Below, in pieces: positions 8,059 to 18,310 of a stretch of 33,833 nucleotides of DNA. The DNA comes from Pyrinomonadaceae bacterium. Its GTDB lineage: Bacteria; Acidobacteriota; Blastocatellia; Pyrinomonadales; Pyrinomonadaceae. Below the pieces are notes generated by a model. That model ran no database searches. It had not been told where the DNA came from and saw only the letters and a program-made list of their open reading frames with translations. The DNA lies in contig JAVEDE010000101.1 of NCBI GenBank assembly GCA_030841105.1, positions 1 through 33,833 of the forward strand, read 5' to 3'. A program made the position numbers and the translations under genes. How positions within the stretch are numbered: position 1 is the stretch's first letter; each line of letters begins with the position of its first letter.

Positions 8059-8414
8059 TTGTTTATGAATTTCAGTAATCGCACTGAAGAGAAAACTTCA
8101 TTGAATCAAGCGCGCCTGCGGGTTCAGAGTCGCGCGCGTTCGCGTACGTGTGGAGGCCATCATAGCCGATCACTGTCGCATCATCAACTAATCCCCTCCA
8201 CGTTTATTTCGACGCCCCGCAACAACGGCCATGCAGCGCGTTTTCGGCGTCGCTAACCTATCGTGTATGATGCGACAAACGGACGGCGCGCTCTGTGAAA
8301 CGCTCGCGCGACGCCCCCGATTGCTCCCGGTTCGCTGTAATTCGCTGTAACTTGTGATCTACTCGATGCCCCTGATTCATTTCTCCGAAAGGCTGCGACG
8401 TTTTTAAATCATCT
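8059..8414. other. Divergent intergenic region between resB and the TPR gene
   Basis: This 356-bp gap separates two divergent genes and should hold promoters for both. The clearest structure is a perfect 10-bp tandem duplication, TTCGCTGTAA at 8331-8340 and 8341-8350, about 65 bp upstream of the TPR start. No convincing spaced -35/-10 pair was found, and open frames here look like noise. Confidence 0.5.
8331..8350 (+). repeat. Perfect 10-bp tandem repeat
   Basis: TTCGCTGTAA occurs twice head to tail with no spacer, about one DNA helical turn apart, upstream of the TPR gene at 8415. A 10-bp period puts both copies on the same helix face, which would suit a regulator site. This is suggestive only. 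Confidence 0.6.
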
Positions 8415-9179
8415 ATGAACAAAAACATTCTCCTGTGCGTCATCGGTCTCACGCTCGGCTTCGGCGCGGGTTTTTTCATCGCCAATAAAGTGACGGGCAG
8501 TGCTCCTGCGGCCGCGCCAGCCGCCGTTGCGAACGCGACGAGCGCGCCGCCGGATTCCGCCCCGCCGCTCGACCCCACACAGGCGGGCGAGCCGCTCCCA
8601 CCCGGCCATCCCGACATCAAGAGCGCGGCGGCGGCCGCGAACTCGAACCCGAACGGCGTCGCCGCGACGGACAAAGAGGCGCAGGATGCGATGGCGTCCG
8701 CCGATAGCAAGCCGAAAGATTTCGACTTGCAAATGAACGCGGCCGCGACGTTCTACAAACTCAAAGCCTTCGACAAGGCCGCGCTCTACCTGCAACGCGC
8801 CGTTGACTTGAAGCCGAAAGATTTCGACGCCCTCTCCGCGTTGGGCAACACGAAATACGACGTGGGCGACTTTGCCGCCGCCGCCACGTTTTACGAGCGC
8901 GCCCTCGCCGTCCAACCGCAGAACGCGGACGTGCAGACCGACCTCGGCAACACATACTTTCAACGCCAGCCGCCCGACTTTCGCCGCGCCATCGAAGAGT
9001 ATCGCAAGACTTTGAAGCTCAACCCGCGCCACGAGAAGGCGTTGCAGAACATCGCCGCCGCCGCGCTTCAACTCGGCGACAAGGCGGCCGCACGCGAAGC
9101 CGTCCAGCAACTCACGGCCGTCAACCCGAACAACCAGTATCTCGAAGGTCTGCGCTCGAACCTCGACTCGCAGCCGTAA
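8415..9179 (+). CDS. Membrane-anchored TPR protein
   Basis: A 254-residue protein with an N-terminal membrane anchor at about 3-25 (NILLCVIGLTLGFGAGFFIA), an Ala/Pro-rich linker to about residue 80, and then TPR repeats to the C-terminus. Visible units include LQMNAAATFYKLKAFDKAAL, a YLQRAVDLKPKDFDALSALG unit and AIEEYRKTLKLNPRHEKAL. It resembles the minus-strand protein at 4095-4805 in anchor and repeats, so a duplication is likely. It is divergent from resB and ends at a strong hairpin (9241-9282). A likely role is a scaffold or apocytochrome chaperone in the membrane, inferred from the neighbouring cytochrome maturation genes. The Shine-Dalgarno sequence is weak. Confidence 0.85.
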   Translation: MNKNILLCVIGLTLGFGAGFFIANKVTGSAPAAAPAAVANATSAPPDSAPPLDPTQAGEPLPPGHPDIKSAAAAANSNPNGVAATDKEAQDAMASADSKPKDFDLQMNAAATFYKLKAFDKAALYLQRAVDLKPKDFDALSALGNTKYDVGDFAAAATFYERALAVQPQNADVQTDLGNTYFQRQPPDFRRAIEEYRKTLKLNPRHEKALQNIAAAALQLGDKAAAREAVQQLTAVNPNNQYLEGLRSNLDSQP

Positions 9180-9240
9180 GTATTAAAGTTCGACTCGCGG
9201 CCGTCAGGGAAAGTAAGAAAACTTTCCGGCTCGAACAGCA

Positions 9241-9282
9241 AAACGAAACGCCCGCCGTCGGTTGATGGCGGGCGTTTCGTTT
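9241..9282. terminator. Strong intrinsic terminator hairpin between convergent genes
   Basis: A perfect 16-bp stem (9241-9256 with 9267-9282) encloses a 10-nt loop. The stem is GC-rich in its core and A/T-rich at its ends, so the descending arm ends in TTTCGTTT in either direction. It lies between the convergent TPR gene (ends 9179) and the GlcG/HbpS-like gene (ends 9320) and can serve both. Confidence 0.85.
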
Positions 9283-9319
9283 GTGTGCCGTCGCTTCCTT
9301 TTTTAGCCGCTTCTCTTTT

Positions 9320-11512
9320 TTAGAGGTTCGGGCTGCGCGGGAATTTAACGAACGGGAGGCGCGTGCCGCGTATGATGAGTTGGTCGGCGCGAATTTCGGC
9401 GGGCGAAGTGTAGCCGCGACTTCCGGCGGCGGCGATGATGTCGTCCTGGTCAATGCCGTCGCCGCTGATGCCGATTGCGCCGACGAGTTCGCCGTTCTTG
9501 TAGAGCGGCACCGCGCCCGCGAAAATCTGGAGGCCGTTCGGGACGTTCGGGATCGAAGTGCAGGGCAGATTCGGCACTCCGGCCAGCGTCATTTCGAGAT
9601 TGCGCTTGTCGAGGTCGAGTTGGAGGCCGACGTTGAAGATGCTCCACTGGCCGATGCCGGTGCTGAACGGGCCGGGCGGCTCTCCGTTAATGCCGTCCGG
9701 GAAGAACGGGCGATGGAGGAAGCCGACCGCGCGGTCGCTGAACGCCGTCGAGCCGTCCAAACGCACGCCGTCCGCGTTGGCGCGATCCACGTATGCGCCC
9801 ATCCCCGCGCCGCGCAAGAGCGTCCCGGCGTTCGCGCGCGAGAAGAGTGCGGCGGTGCGCGCCTTCTGCGCGGACACGTCGAAGCCGAAGACGGGAGCGT
9901 CGGTCGTGCGGAAGATGCCGAGCACGCGTCCCTCCGAATCAACGACGGTGATCGAGACGCGCGCGGGGCTGCCGAGCGGTTGCCGGATGGCGGCGCGCGT
10001 GCCGTCGGCTTGAATCGCCGCCTGCGTCAGAATCGTCGTCACGTCCGTGGCGGTCAGCGCGTTCGACGAACCGGAGACGCTGCCGTTGAACGGGAAGAAG
10101 CGCAGGTCAACCGCGCCGTCAACCGGGCCGAGCCTGAGCGGGACGAAGGCCGAAGGCTGCGCGCCGCGAATCGGGAAACTGGGGTCAACTGCGCCGGGCA
10201 GACTCGCGAACGGGATCGTCGGGGGGCGCGGCGCGTCGTTGTCCGTCACGTTGACGTAAGGCAGGCGCACGCCGTCCACGAGGATGTTGTCGCCGCGGAT
10301 CAGCGCGGGCGGCTCGTAGCCGCGCCCGGCCGCGACGGCGATCACTTCCTCGAACGGTTTGTCGAAATCCGCAGGGATGCGGTCAACCGTGTATGCGCCG
10401 TCGCCCTCGATGCCGACCGCGCCGACGTGGACGCCGTTCTTGTAGAGCGGCACTGCGCCGGGGTCGGCCGAGAGGCCGAACGGGAGGCCGGGCATCTTGA
10501 TGTCGGAGCAAGGGAGTTGCGAGAACTGCACGCCGTAGAGCGGGCCGCCGGGTCGGAAGTCAACGCCGGGCGGGATGTGTTCCTGAATGATGAACCCGGC
10601 CGTGCGCGGCGTGAAGGCGTTGCCCTGCGTGCTGAAGAAGGCGGCCGTGCCAGCTTTCGTGATCGCGGCGCGCTGGACGGGCTTCAACGCGGGGACGAGG
10701 TTCGTCCCTTCCAGACCGACTGCGACCAGCCCCGTCGCAGGGTCGTTCGGTTCTTGATTGAAACCGGAGTTGCCGCGAAACTGCGTGCGGTCGGGCGCGC
10801 CCGTCATCTTGAAGACGCCGAGCACGTTTCCTTCCTTGTCCACCACGGCCACGGTCACGGGGCGGTTGATGGCGGCCGCGGCGGAGACGGCCTGCGCGAT
10901 GACTGTCTGCACGTCGCTCGTCGCAAGCGTGCCCGCCGTGACGGGGTTGGTGTTGGGCGTCGGGGCGGTCGCGGGCGGTGCGGCGGTCGGACTCGCGCCC
11001 GCGTCGTCCGGCAAGCCGCCGCCGATGTGGCCGATGCCGAGACGCACGCGGTTGCTCGCGACGTTGCCGTAGCGCACGCGCACCAGCACGTCGCCGAGGT
11101 CGCCCATCTCTTCGTGCAGTCGCACCGTCACCGAATGCATCCACTCCTGACCGGGCACGACGGCGACGCTCTCCACCGCAAGCGGGTAGACGCGACGCGC
11201 GCCGTCTTCGGCGTCGGCCGTGAGGGCGGAAGCCTCGACGCCGCGTTCGAGATTGAGGACGAAGAGTTGGACGCGAGTGCGCTTGTCCGCGCCGATGGAG
11301 TGGCGCGCGTCGCGCGTGAACGGCTCGCCGAGGCGCGTGACGGATTCGACGGCGACGGCGCGCGTCGAGTTGGCTTCGCTGATCAGCACAGGGCGCGTCG
11401 CCTGCGCGCGCGAAACTTCGTTCGGTTGATAGAGAAGCGCGAAGGCGCACAGGGCGAAGCAAGCGGCAAATAGTAAAAAGCGTCGGGCTGACGTGAAGTG
11501 TTGTTTAGACAT
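9320..11512 (-). CDS. Secreted two-domain GlcG/HbpS-like heme-binding protein
   Basis: A 730-residue secreted protein with an N-terminal signal (about 1-37). Residues about 39-165 form a beta-rich domain ending RVRLGIGHIGGG. Two copies of the GlcG/HbpS (PF03928-type) domain follow, at about 195-425 and 485-720. Each copy has the helix start (LATSDVQTVIAQAV; LTATDVTTILTQAA), a strand of the type VVDxEGxVLGxF, and a C-terminal GAVPLYKNG...VGAxGIxGDG block. HbpS-type proteins bind heme, and some degrade or sense it. Two copies fused in one exported polypeptide is unusual. It is transcribed away from the barrel-cytochrome pair at 11886. A heme-buffering role beside the cytochrome genes is an inference. 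Start at ATG 11512. Confidence 0.82.
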   Translation of the reverse strand: MSKQHFTSARRFLLFAACFALCAFALLYQPNEVSRAQATRPVLISEANSTRAVAVESVTRLGEPFTRDARHSIGADKRTRVQLFVLNLERGVEASALTADAEDGARRVYPLAVESVAVVPGQEWMHSVTVRLHEEMGDLGDVLVRVRYGNVASNRVRLGIGHIGGGLPDDAGASPTAAPPATAPTPNTNPVTAGTLATSDVQTVIAQAVSAAAAINRPVTVAVVDKEGNVLGVFKMTGAPDRTQFRGNSGFNQEPNDPATGLVAVGLEGTNLVPALKPVQRAAITKAGTAAFFSTQGNAFTPRTAGFIIQEHIPPGVDFRPGGPLYGVQFSQLPCSDIKMPGLPFGLSADPGAVPLYKNGVHVGAVGIEGDGAYTVDRIPADFDKPFEEVIAVAAGRGYEPPALIRGDNILVDGVRLPYVNVTDNDAPRPPTIPFASLPGAVDPSFPIRGAQPSAFVPLRLGPVDGAVDLRFFPFNGSVSGSSNALTATDVTTILTQAAIQADGTRAAIRQPLGSPARVSITVVDSEGRVLGIFRTTDAPVFGFDVSAQKARTAALFSRANAGTLLRGAGMGAYVDRANADGVRLDGSTAFSDRAVGFLHRPFFPDGINGEPPGPFSTGIGQWSIFNVGLQLDLDKRNLEMTLAGVPNLPCTSIPNVPNGLQIFAGAVPLYKNGELVGAIGISGDGIDQDDIIAAAGSRGYTSPAEIRADQLIIRGTRLPFVKFPRSPNL

Positions 11513-11885
11513 AGGAGCAGGCCACGGAAAAATTGCCTTCTGGCGATATTGTGTAGAGACCGGCGACGCGCTGCTGGGCGGCGTTGGGATATTAACCGGA
11601 GCGGCTACAATTTATCATTAAACTTTGTTCCGTCAAGTTGAATTTATTAACGACGCGCGCAGCCGCAATTTTCGCGCGCTATTTTCGCCCGTCGCCTTCG
11701 CGCGAGAAAAATTCCGTTGCCAGTCGGCGGCGACTGTGCTAAAAAAACAGCCCAACGCGTTTTTGAATCGAACTTCAGCGGCGTCGCAAATACCAGCGGT
11801 CAGTTTTCCGTCTATCACGACTTTTTCACTTTGCACTACAGGCAGGAGATCGCCCCCGCGACCTCCGTATTTTATTAACGGCCTC
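11513..11885. other. Divergent intergenic region upstream of the barrel gene
   Basis: This 373-bp gap lies between the GlcG/HbpS-like gene (minus) and the barrel gene (plus). It is richer in A/T than its surroundings and holds a candidate plus-strand promoter (11584-11611). The barrel reading frame is open back to a TTG at 11625, but those 87 codons encode no signal peptide and look non-coding, so they are treated as leader. Confidence 0.5.
11584..11611 (+). promoter_or_regulatory. Candidate promoter for the barrel-decaheme cytochrome unit
   Basis: TTGGGA (11584-11589), a 16-bp spacer, then TACAAT (11606-11611), matching the sigma70 boxes at 4 of 6 and 5 of 6 positions. It would leave an untranslated leader of about 270 bases before the ATG at 11886. 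Identified by eye. Confidence 0.33.
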
Positions 11886-14018
11886 ATGTTCCCTACCCCA
11901 ACACACACGCGCACTCTCGCGAGACTGCTCCTCGTCGTCTCACTACTCTCCATCTTTCCGCCCGCCGCCTTCGCCCAGCAGCACGGGCGCATCAAGGGCA
12001 TCGTGCGCAGCGAGGCGAAGACGCCCATCGCCGGGGCGACCGTGATGGCGATCAATCAGGTCACGAGCAACCGCTCGACGACGCGCACGGCCGCCGACGG
12101 CAGTTTCTCTTTCAAACTCCGCGCGGGCGCGTACCGTATTCTCGTGGACGCGCCGGGCGCGGTGCGCTTCGACAACGAGAACTACATCGTCGAACCCGGC
12201 AAGGAGAGTCCGGTCGAAGTCGAAGTGAAGGCGTTGAAGGAAGGCGCGAAGAAGACCGACGCGTTCGTTGACCCGACGGCCAACGAGCGCCCCGCCGGTT
12301 ACGCCGGGGGCGGCAACATCGAATCGCGCCCGCCGACCTTGCCCGACCGCGCCGAGATACGCGACCGCTGGCGCGTCAACTTTCCCGAATACGACCGCTA
12401 CGGCGACAAGGGCGCGCGCGGCCGCGACATCCCGTTCAAGCGCGGCAAGTGGTACGACCCCTATAACCAGAATCTCTTGAAGGGCGACTTCCCCATCTTC
12501 GGCCAGAGCGTGTTTATGATCCTGTCGGGCGTGGATACGACCACGGTCGAACTCAACCGCACGCCGAAGCCGACGGACGTGAGCAGCGCGCGTCCCGGCA
12601 GCGCGGAGTTTTTCGGGCGGCCGGAAACGTTCATCACCAACCACGTCCTCCAGTTTTCGTTCGAGATGTTCAGCGGCTCGACCACCTTCAAGCCGCGCAA
12701 CTGGGCGATCAAAATCTCGCCCACCATCAGCCTGCCCAACTACGTCAACGCGCGCGAGCGCGGCGTCATCAACATTGACCCGCGGCGCGGCACGAACCGC
12801 ACCGACACGCACGTCTCGCTCGAAGAAGCCTTCGCCGAAGTGAAACTCGAAGACGTGAACGCCAACTTCGATTTCGTCTCCGTGCGCGCGGGCATCCAGC
12901 CCTTCGTCTCGGACTTCCGCGGCTTCGTCTATTCCGACAACAACCTCGGCGCGCGTCTCTTCGGCGGCTTCGCCAACAACCAGTACCAGTTCAACGCCGT
13001 CTATTTCTCCCAACTGGAGAAGGACACCAACAGCGGCCTCAACCGCTTCGACACGCGCCACCAAAACGTCTACATCGCCAACGTCTACCGGCAAGACTTC
13101 TTACGCAAAGGCTACACGGCGCAGGTCAGTTTCCTCTTCAACGACGACCGCCCCTCGCGCAAGTTCGACCGCAACGGCTTCCAGGTGCGCCCCGCGCTCG
13201 TTGGCGACGTGCGACCGCACAGCGTCAAGGTCGGCTACTTCGGTTTCTCCGGCGACGGCCACCTCGGCGGCGGACTGCTCGGCCGCTTCAACCTCTCGCA
13301 CGCCTACTACCTCGCGCTCGGCCGCGACTCGCACAACCCCATCGCCGGTCGTCCCACGAACATCCGCAGCCAGATGGCCGCGCTCGAATTGAGCTACGAC
13401 AAAGACTTCGTGCGCTTCAAAACGTCGGCCTTCTTCGCGCAGGGCGATAAGAACCCGACCGACTCGCAGGCCAGCGGCTTCGATGCCATTTTCGACGACC
13501 CGAACTTCGCGGGCGGGCAGTTCTCTTTCTGGAATCGTCAGGGCATCCGCCTGACGCAGACGGGCGTCTCGCTCGTCGAGCCGAACAGTTTGCTGCCCAG
13601 TTTGCGCAGCAGCAAGACGCAGGGGCAGGCCAACTTCGTCAACCCCGGCATCTTCATCTACAACGCGGGCGCGGACGTTGAAATCACGCAGCGCATCAAA
13701 GCCATCTTCAACGCCAACTTCCTGCGCTTCCACCACACCGAGCCGCTCAAGCAGGTCTTGTTCCAGCCCAACATCCGCCACGGCATCGGTCAGGACTACA
13801 GCCTCGGCGTCGCCTACCGCCCGCTGCTCATCAACAACATCACGATGACCTTCGGTGCGTCCACCTTCGTGCCGGGGCGCGGCTTCCGCGACATCTACAC
13901 GGACGCGACGCGCAACTGTCCGCCGAACGTGGCCGACTATTGCACGCCCGACCGGACGATCATCGATCCGAGCAAGCCTCTGTTCTCCCTGTTCGCGCAG
14001 TTGAAGTTCATTTTCTAA
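11886..14018 (+). CDS. Outer-membrane beta-barrel with N-terminal carboxypeptidase-regulatory-like domain
   Basis: A 710-residue exported protein. The signal peptide is residues 1-30, with cleavage expected after AFA. Residues about 35-115 form a CarboxypepD_reg-like beta-sandwich ([20 protein letters not shown]... and [15 protein letters not shown]). From about 200 on there are alternating amphipathic strands rich in Phe, Asn and Tyr, and the chain ends in an aromatic strand (AQLKFIF) with a terminal Phe, the usual signal for barrel assembly. No clear TonB plug or TonB box is seen, so it reads more like a porin than a TonB receptor. The ATG at 11886 is chosen for the signal peptide, although its ribosome site is weak. 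It ends 46 bases before the decaheme cytochrome gene, which suggests one transcript and a joint role. Confidence 0.8.
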   Translation: MFPTPTHTRTLARLLLVVSLLSIFPPAAFAQQHGRIKGIVRSEAKTPIAGATVMAINQVTSNRSTTRTAADGSFSFKLRAGAYRILVDAPGAVRFDNENYIVEPGKESPVEVEVKALKEGAKKTDAFVDPTANERPAGYAGGGNIESRPPTLPDRAEIRDRWRVNFPEYDRYGDKGARGRDIPFKRGKWYDPYNQNLLKGDFPIFGQSVFMILSGVDTTTVELNRTPKPTDVSSARPGSAEFFGRPETFITNHVLQFSFEMFSGSTTFKPRNWAIKISPTISLPNYVNARERGVINIDPRRGTNRTDTHVSLEEAFAEVKLEDVNANFDFVSVRAGIQPFVSDFRGFVYSDNNLGARLFGGFANNQYQFNAVYFSQLEKDTNSGLNRFDTRHQNVYIANVYRQDFLRKGYTAQVSFLFNDDRPSRKFDRNGFQVRPALVGDVRPHSVKVGYFGFSGDGHLGGGLLGRFNLSHAYYLALGRDSHNPIAGRPTNIRSQMAALELSYDKDFVRFKTSAFFAQGDKNPTDSQASGFDAIFDDPNFAGGQFSFWNRQGIRLTQTGVSLVEPNSLLPSLRSSKTQGQANFVNPGIFIYNAGADVEITQRIKAIFNANFLRFHHTEPLKQVLFQPNIRHGIGQDYSLGVAYRPLLINNITMTFGASTFVPGRGFRDIYTDATRNCPPNVADYCTPDRTIIDPSKPLFSLFAQLKFIF

Positions 14019-14064
14019 GATTCACATATTCAATAGACAGTCATCGTCAGACGGAGAGTCTAGA

Positions 14065-17000
14065 ATGCAAGGTGTCGGTAAAGCCGATCGCGTCAAGCTG
14101 GTCATCTTCCTGCTGTTCGTCGCCGTCCTCGGCACAATCCTGTTTGCGGGCTGGTCGCGCTCGTCCGCGCAACAGGCAGGCAGCGCGGAGCAACTCGCCC
14201 GCGCGAATGCGAACGATAAATCCACGTCGGACGCCAGGTCGAACGCCGCCGCCCTTCTCGCCCCCGCGCGGACGCACAACAACTCCGCGTCGCCCGTCCC
14301 GCAACAAGCGGCCGCGGCGGAGGCGACCGAAGGCTGCGCTACCTGTCACAACAACAGCGAGCCGATGCACGTCACGTCGAGCGGGAAGTTGGAGCCGGGC
14401 GGCAAAGACGGGGTGGGTCTGACCTGCACCAAGTGCCACGGCGGCAACCCCGTCGGCAAGACCGCCGAAGAGGCGCACGTGCGCCCGCGCAACCCCAACT
14501 TCTGGAAGGTCGGCGGCAAGAGTTCGAGCGCGAACCCGGAGCGCACGAACGCCCTCCTGAACCGAGAGAGTTGGGAGTTCGTTCGTTTCATCAACCCGGC
14601 CGATCTGCGCGTCGCGCAGAAGACGTGTGGCGAGTGTCACACGGCGGAAGTCGAGGCCAACGACAACAGCATGATGCGCCACGGCGCGATGCTCTGGGGC
14701 GCGGCGCTCTACAACAACGGCGGCTTCCCACTCAAAGACGCGCGCTTCGGCGAAGCTTATACGGAAGAGACCGGCGCGCCGATGCGTCTCATCCAAGTGC
14801 CGCTGCCGACACGCGAACAACAACTTCTCAAAGGCTGGCTGCCCTTGATCGATCCGCTCCCGCGTTGGGAGATTTCGCAGCCGGGCAACCTCCTGCGCGT
14901 CTTCGAGCGCGGCGGCAGGCGGCGACTCGAAGTCGGCAACCCCGACCGCGACGAAGACCCCGGCAAGCCCGACAAGGGCTTGAGCACGCGCGGCCTCGGC
15001 ACGCAGCAACGCACCGACCCGGTCTACCTCGGCATCCAGAAGACGCGCCTGCTCGACCCGACGCTCAACCACCTCGGCACAAACGATCATCCCGGCGACT
15101 ACCGTTCGTCCGGCTGCACGGCCTGCCACGTCATCTACGCCAACGACCGCAGTCCCGTCAACTCCGGCCACTACTCAAAGTACGGCAACCTCGGCACAAC
15201 CGATACCGCCGACACGAACATCCCGCGCAACGAACCCGGCCACCCGATCAAGCACCAGTTCACCAACGCCATCCCGACCTCGCAGTGCATGACCTGTCAC
15301 ATGCATCCGGGGACGAACATGGTCGCCACCTACACGGGCTTCACGTGGTGGGACAACGAGACGGACGGCGACAAGATGTACCCGGCCAAGCAGGTCACGC
15401 CGTCGCAGGACGAGGAGCAGGAGAAGTTCGACCGCAACCCCGAAGGCGCGCAGGTGCGCGGCCTCTGGTCAATGCGCAAGTGGAAGGATCGCGGCTCGCC
15501 CGAAGACTTTCTCGTCAAGACCGGCGAACCCGGCGGCGAGTTCGGCAAGCAACTCCGGCAGACGGTCTTTGCAGACTACCACGGCCACGGCTGGCTCTAC
15601 CGCGCCGTCTTCAAACGCGACCGCGCGGGCAACATGCTCGACAGCGCGAACCAGCCGGTCAAAGACGTGACGCAGCAAAAGCTGGCCGCCGCGGTCGCCT
15701 TCTCCGGCGACGGCGAGCCGGGCGAGGGTCAGCCCGTCCACCTCAAGGACATCCACCTTGAGAAGGGCATGCACTGCGCCGACTGCCACTTCCGGCAGGA
15801 CACGCACGGCACGGGCATCCTCTACAACGAGCCGCGCGCCGCCATCGAGATCGGCTGCACCGACTGCCACGGCACGATCCGCGAGCGCGCCAAACTCCTG
15901 ACTACGGGACCCGCCGCCGGGCAAGCCATCGAAGGCGGCCTCCTCGTTGATAAAGACAAGGGTCGCAATTTGCGCGCGCCCCGCAGCGGCAACAAAGACA
16001 TCTCCAAGAACCTCTACGTGCGCGACGAGGCGGGCGGCAAAATTCCCCTGTTTGAACTCGCGCCCGCCGCCGGTCTGAAGAAGAAACGCAAAACCGCCGA
16101 TGGGCGCGAGGAGGAAGTGACCCTCAAGGCGGGCGACATCGTGCAGAACTCCATCGTCGAGCCGGGCAAGTGGTGGCGCGTCAAGCAGACGATTGACACG
16201 ATTGATCCTTCCAAAACTGATGACTACAACCCGCTCTCGCGCTACGCCAAGACCGTCCGCAGGGACAACCAGACGTGGGGCGACGTGCCCGCGAAGGACG
16301 AGGAACTCGCGCACGCCGACAGTTCGATGACGTGCTTCGCCTGCCACTCCTCTTGGATGACGAGTTGCTTCGGCTGTCACCTCTCGATGAAGGCCAACCG
16401 CAAGATGCCGAACCGCCACAACGAGGGCGACGACTCGCGCAACTACACGACCTATAACTTTCAGGTCTTGCGCGACGACGTGTTCATGCTGGCGAAAGAC
16501 GGCACGGTGACGGGTCATCGCGTCGCGCCCGCCGCGTCGCGCTCGGCCGTCATCGTCAGTTCGCAGAACCAGAACCGCGAGTGGATTTACTCGCAGCAGC
16601 AGACCATCTCGGCCGAAGGTTTCAGCGGTCAGGCGTTCTCGACGCACGTCCCGCACACCGTCCGCTCGACCGAAACGAAAGGCTGTACGGACTGCCACGT
16701 CTCGAAGGAGAACGACAACAACGCGTGGATGGCGCAACTCCTCATGCAGGGGACGAACTTCGTCAACTTCATGGGTCGCTACGTCTACGTCGCCGCCGAG
16801 CACTCGCTCGAAGTCGTCCCCGTCACCGAGCGCGAAGACCCGCAGGCGGTCATCGGCAGCACCCTGCACAAACTCGCTTACCCCGACAATTACAAGAAGT
16901 TTGTTGACAACAATCGTCGGCTTGAGACCTTCTACGAGCACCCCGGCAACCCCGAAGTGTTGCAGGTGCAGATGCGCGGCGAGTACGCCTACGTCGCGGC

Positions 17001-18291
17001 GGGCGAGGGCGGCCTGCGCGTCTACGACATCGCGCAGATCGATCACAAGGGCTTCTCCGAGCGCATCACGACCGCGCCCGTCTCGCGCTTCGGCCAGCGG
17101 TTCTGGGTGAAGACGAAGTATGCGACGGCCGTCGCCGCGCCTTCCACGCTCGCGCTCGACCCCCTGCGCTCGCGTCGCCCCGAAAATCAGGAGCAGCCGA
17201 TCCACGCGCTCTACGGCTACCTCTACGTCGCCGACAAACACGAGGGCTTGATCCTCGTCGGCGCGGCCACACTGCTCGACGGCGACCCGCTCAACAACTA
17301 CCTCAAGCGCGCGCTGACGTGGAATCCCAATGGTGTGCTCGACGGCGCGAACAACATCATCATCGCGGGCACGCACGCCTACGTGACGACCGAGAAGTCG
17401 CTCGTCATCATCAACATTGACGACCCGCTGAATCCGAAAGTCGTCAAAACGTTCGCGCTCCACCACCCGCACGCCGTCGCCGTCCAGTTCCGCTACGCCT
17501 TCGTCGTGGACGAGGAAGGCTTCAAGGTGATTGACGTGACCGACCCGGCCGACGCGCACCTCGTCGAAGGCGCGGAGGTGAAACTCTCGCACGCACACGA
17601 CGTCTACGTCGCGCGCACTTACGCCTACGTCGCCAACGGGCAAGAGGGCGTTGCGATCATCAACGTGATGAACCCGGAGCAGCCCAAGCTCGAACAGATG
17701 TTCAATGCCGACGGCCAACTCAACGACGTGCATCAGGTGAAGGTCGGGATGACGAACGCGAGCCTCTACGCCTACGTCGCTGACGGGCATAACGGCCTGC
17801 GCATCCTGCAACTGACCGACCCCGAAACGTCCACGACCTTTGCCGGGTTCAGCCCGCGCCCCGAACCGAAACTGATCTCGACGTTCAAGACGCTCGGTCC
17901 GGCCGTCGCCCTCTCCAAGGGACTCGACCGCGACCGCGCCGTGGACGAGAGCGGCAACCAACTCGCCGTCTTCGGCCGTCGCGGCGCGCGCCCCTTCAAC
18001 CTCGAAGAGTTGCGGCGCATGTACCTGATGGGCGGCAAACTCTACACCGTCACCGACGAGCCGACGACGCCCGCCAATGCCTTCAAAGCGGGCGCGGCGA
18101 AGTCGGACGACACGCCGCAGCCGGACGCGAAAACCGGCAAGGCCGTCTCCGCCAACTCCGTCCCGACGGGCATGTCAATCTTCGCCCTGCAAGGCATGAC
18201 CACGCCGGTCAAGCTCTTGGGCGGCGGGCTGGGTCTGCTGCTCGTCGGCCTCGGCTGGCGCAGGCTGCGCCGGTTGAGGCGAGACACCTAG
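14065..18291 (+). CDS. Giant decaheme cytochrome fused to a seven-repeat LVIVD beta-propeller
   Basis: A 1408-residue protein. An N-terminal membrane or signal segment (about 11-29) is followed by ten CXXCH heme motifs starting at Cys91, 121, 188, 351, 408, 571, 598, 757, 768 and 874. From about residue 895 there are seven repeats of the LVIVD type, with the recurring pattern (Y/F)xYV(A/T)...GL.(V/I).(D/N); examples are [34 protein letters not shown] and [19 protein letters not shown]. Seven repeats would close a seven-bladed propeller. The C-terminus has a Gly-rich hydrophobic stretch followed by an Arg cluster (WRRLRRLRR), a membrane or sorting tail. GGAGAG precedes the ATG by six bases. 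It follows the barrel gene by 46 bases and ends at a terminator. Role inferred: electron transfer at the cell envelope, possibly with the barrel as conduit. No enzyme active site was recognised. Confidence 0.88.
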   Translation: MQGVGKADRVKLVIFLLFVAVLGTILFAGWSRSSAQQAGSAEQLARANANDKSTSDARSNAAALLAPARTHNNSASPVPQQAAAAEATEGCATCHNNSEPMHVTSSGKLEPGGKDGVGLTCTKCHGGNPVGKTAEEAHVRPRNPNFWKVGGKSSSANPERTNALLNRESWEFVRFINPADLRVAQKTCGECHTAEVEANDNSMMRHGAMLWGAALYNNGGFPLKDARFGEAYTEETGAPMRLIQVPLPTREQQLLKGWLPLIDPLPRWEISQPGNLLRVFERGGRRRLEVGNPDRDEDPGKPDKGLSTRGLGTQQRTDPVYLGIQKTRLLDPTLNHLGTNDHPGDYRSSGCTACHVIYANDRSPVNSGHYSKYGNLGTTDTADTNIPRNEPGHPIKHQFTNAIPTSQCMTCHMHPGTNMVATYTGFTWWDNETDGDKMYPAKQVTPSQDEEQEKFDRNPEGAQVRGLWSMRKWKDRGSPEDFLVKTGEPGGEFGKQLRQTVFADYHGHGWLYRAVFKRDRAGNMLDSANQPVKDVTQQKLAAAVAFSGDGEPGEGQPVHLKDIHLEKGMHCADCHFRQDTHGTGILYNEPRAAIEIGCTDCHGTIRERAKLLTTGPAAGQAIEGGLLVDKDKGRNLRAPRSGNKDISKNLYVRDEAGGKIPLFELAPAAGLKKKRKTADGREEEVTLKAGDIVQNSIVEPGKWWRVKQTIDTIDPSKTDDYNPLSRYAKTVRRDNQTWGDVPAKDEELAHADSSMTCFACHSSWMTSCFGCHLSMKANRKMPNRHNEGDDSRNYTTYNFQVLRDDVFMLAKDGTVTGHRVAPAASRSAVIVSSQNQNREWIYSQQQTISAEGFSGQAFSTHVPHTVRSTETKGCTDCHVSKENDNNAWMAQLLMQGTNFVNFMGRYVYVAAEHSLEVVPVTEREDPQAVIGSTLHKLAYPDNYKKFVDNNRRLETFYEHPGNPEVLQVQMRGEYAYVAAGEGGLRVYDIAQIDHKGFSERITTAPVSRFGQRFWVKTKYATAVAAPSTLALDPLRSRRPENQEQPIHALYGYLYVADKHEGLILVGAATLLDGDPLNNYLKRALTWNPNGVLDGANNIIIAGTHAYVTTEKSLVIINIDDPLNPKVVKTFALHHPHAVAVQFRYAFVVDEEGFKVIDVTDPADAHLVEGAEVKLSHAHDVYVARTYAYVANGQEGVAIINVMNPEQPKLEQMFNADGQLNDVHQVKVGMTNASLYAYVADGHNGLRILQLTDPETSTTFAGFSPRPEPKLISTFKTLGPAVALSKGLDRDRAVDESGNQLAVFGRRGARPFNLEELRRMYLMGGKLYTVTDEPTTPANAFKAGAAKSDDTPQPDAKTGKAVSANSVPTGMSIFALQGMTTPVKLLGGGLGLLLVGLGWRRLRRLRRDT

Positions 18292-18310
18292 CCGGAATCG
18301 AACGCGACAT

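Noticed and set aside
9281..11473. 730-codon open frame on the plus strand opposite the GlcG/HbpS-like gene
   Set aside because: Same kind of GC-driven antisense frame, Arg/Ala/Asp/Glu-rich with no recognisable fold. It also starts over the terminator.
11625..11885. N-terminal 87-codon extension of the barrel gene from a TTG
   Set aside because: It would bury the clear signal peptide that begins at ATG 11886, and the extension has no conserved character.
11886..14018. Barrel considered as a TonB-dependent receptor
   Set aside because: No plug domain or TonB box was seen after the carboxypeptidase-like domain, and the length is short for that class with such a domain.
15469..17961. 830-codon open frame on the minus strand opposite the decaheme cytochrome
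   Set aside because: It is the mirror of a GC-rich real gene: low-complexity Arg/Val/Asp/Glu composition, no domain motifs, no ribosome site. The plus frame has ten CXXCH motifs and a propeller.
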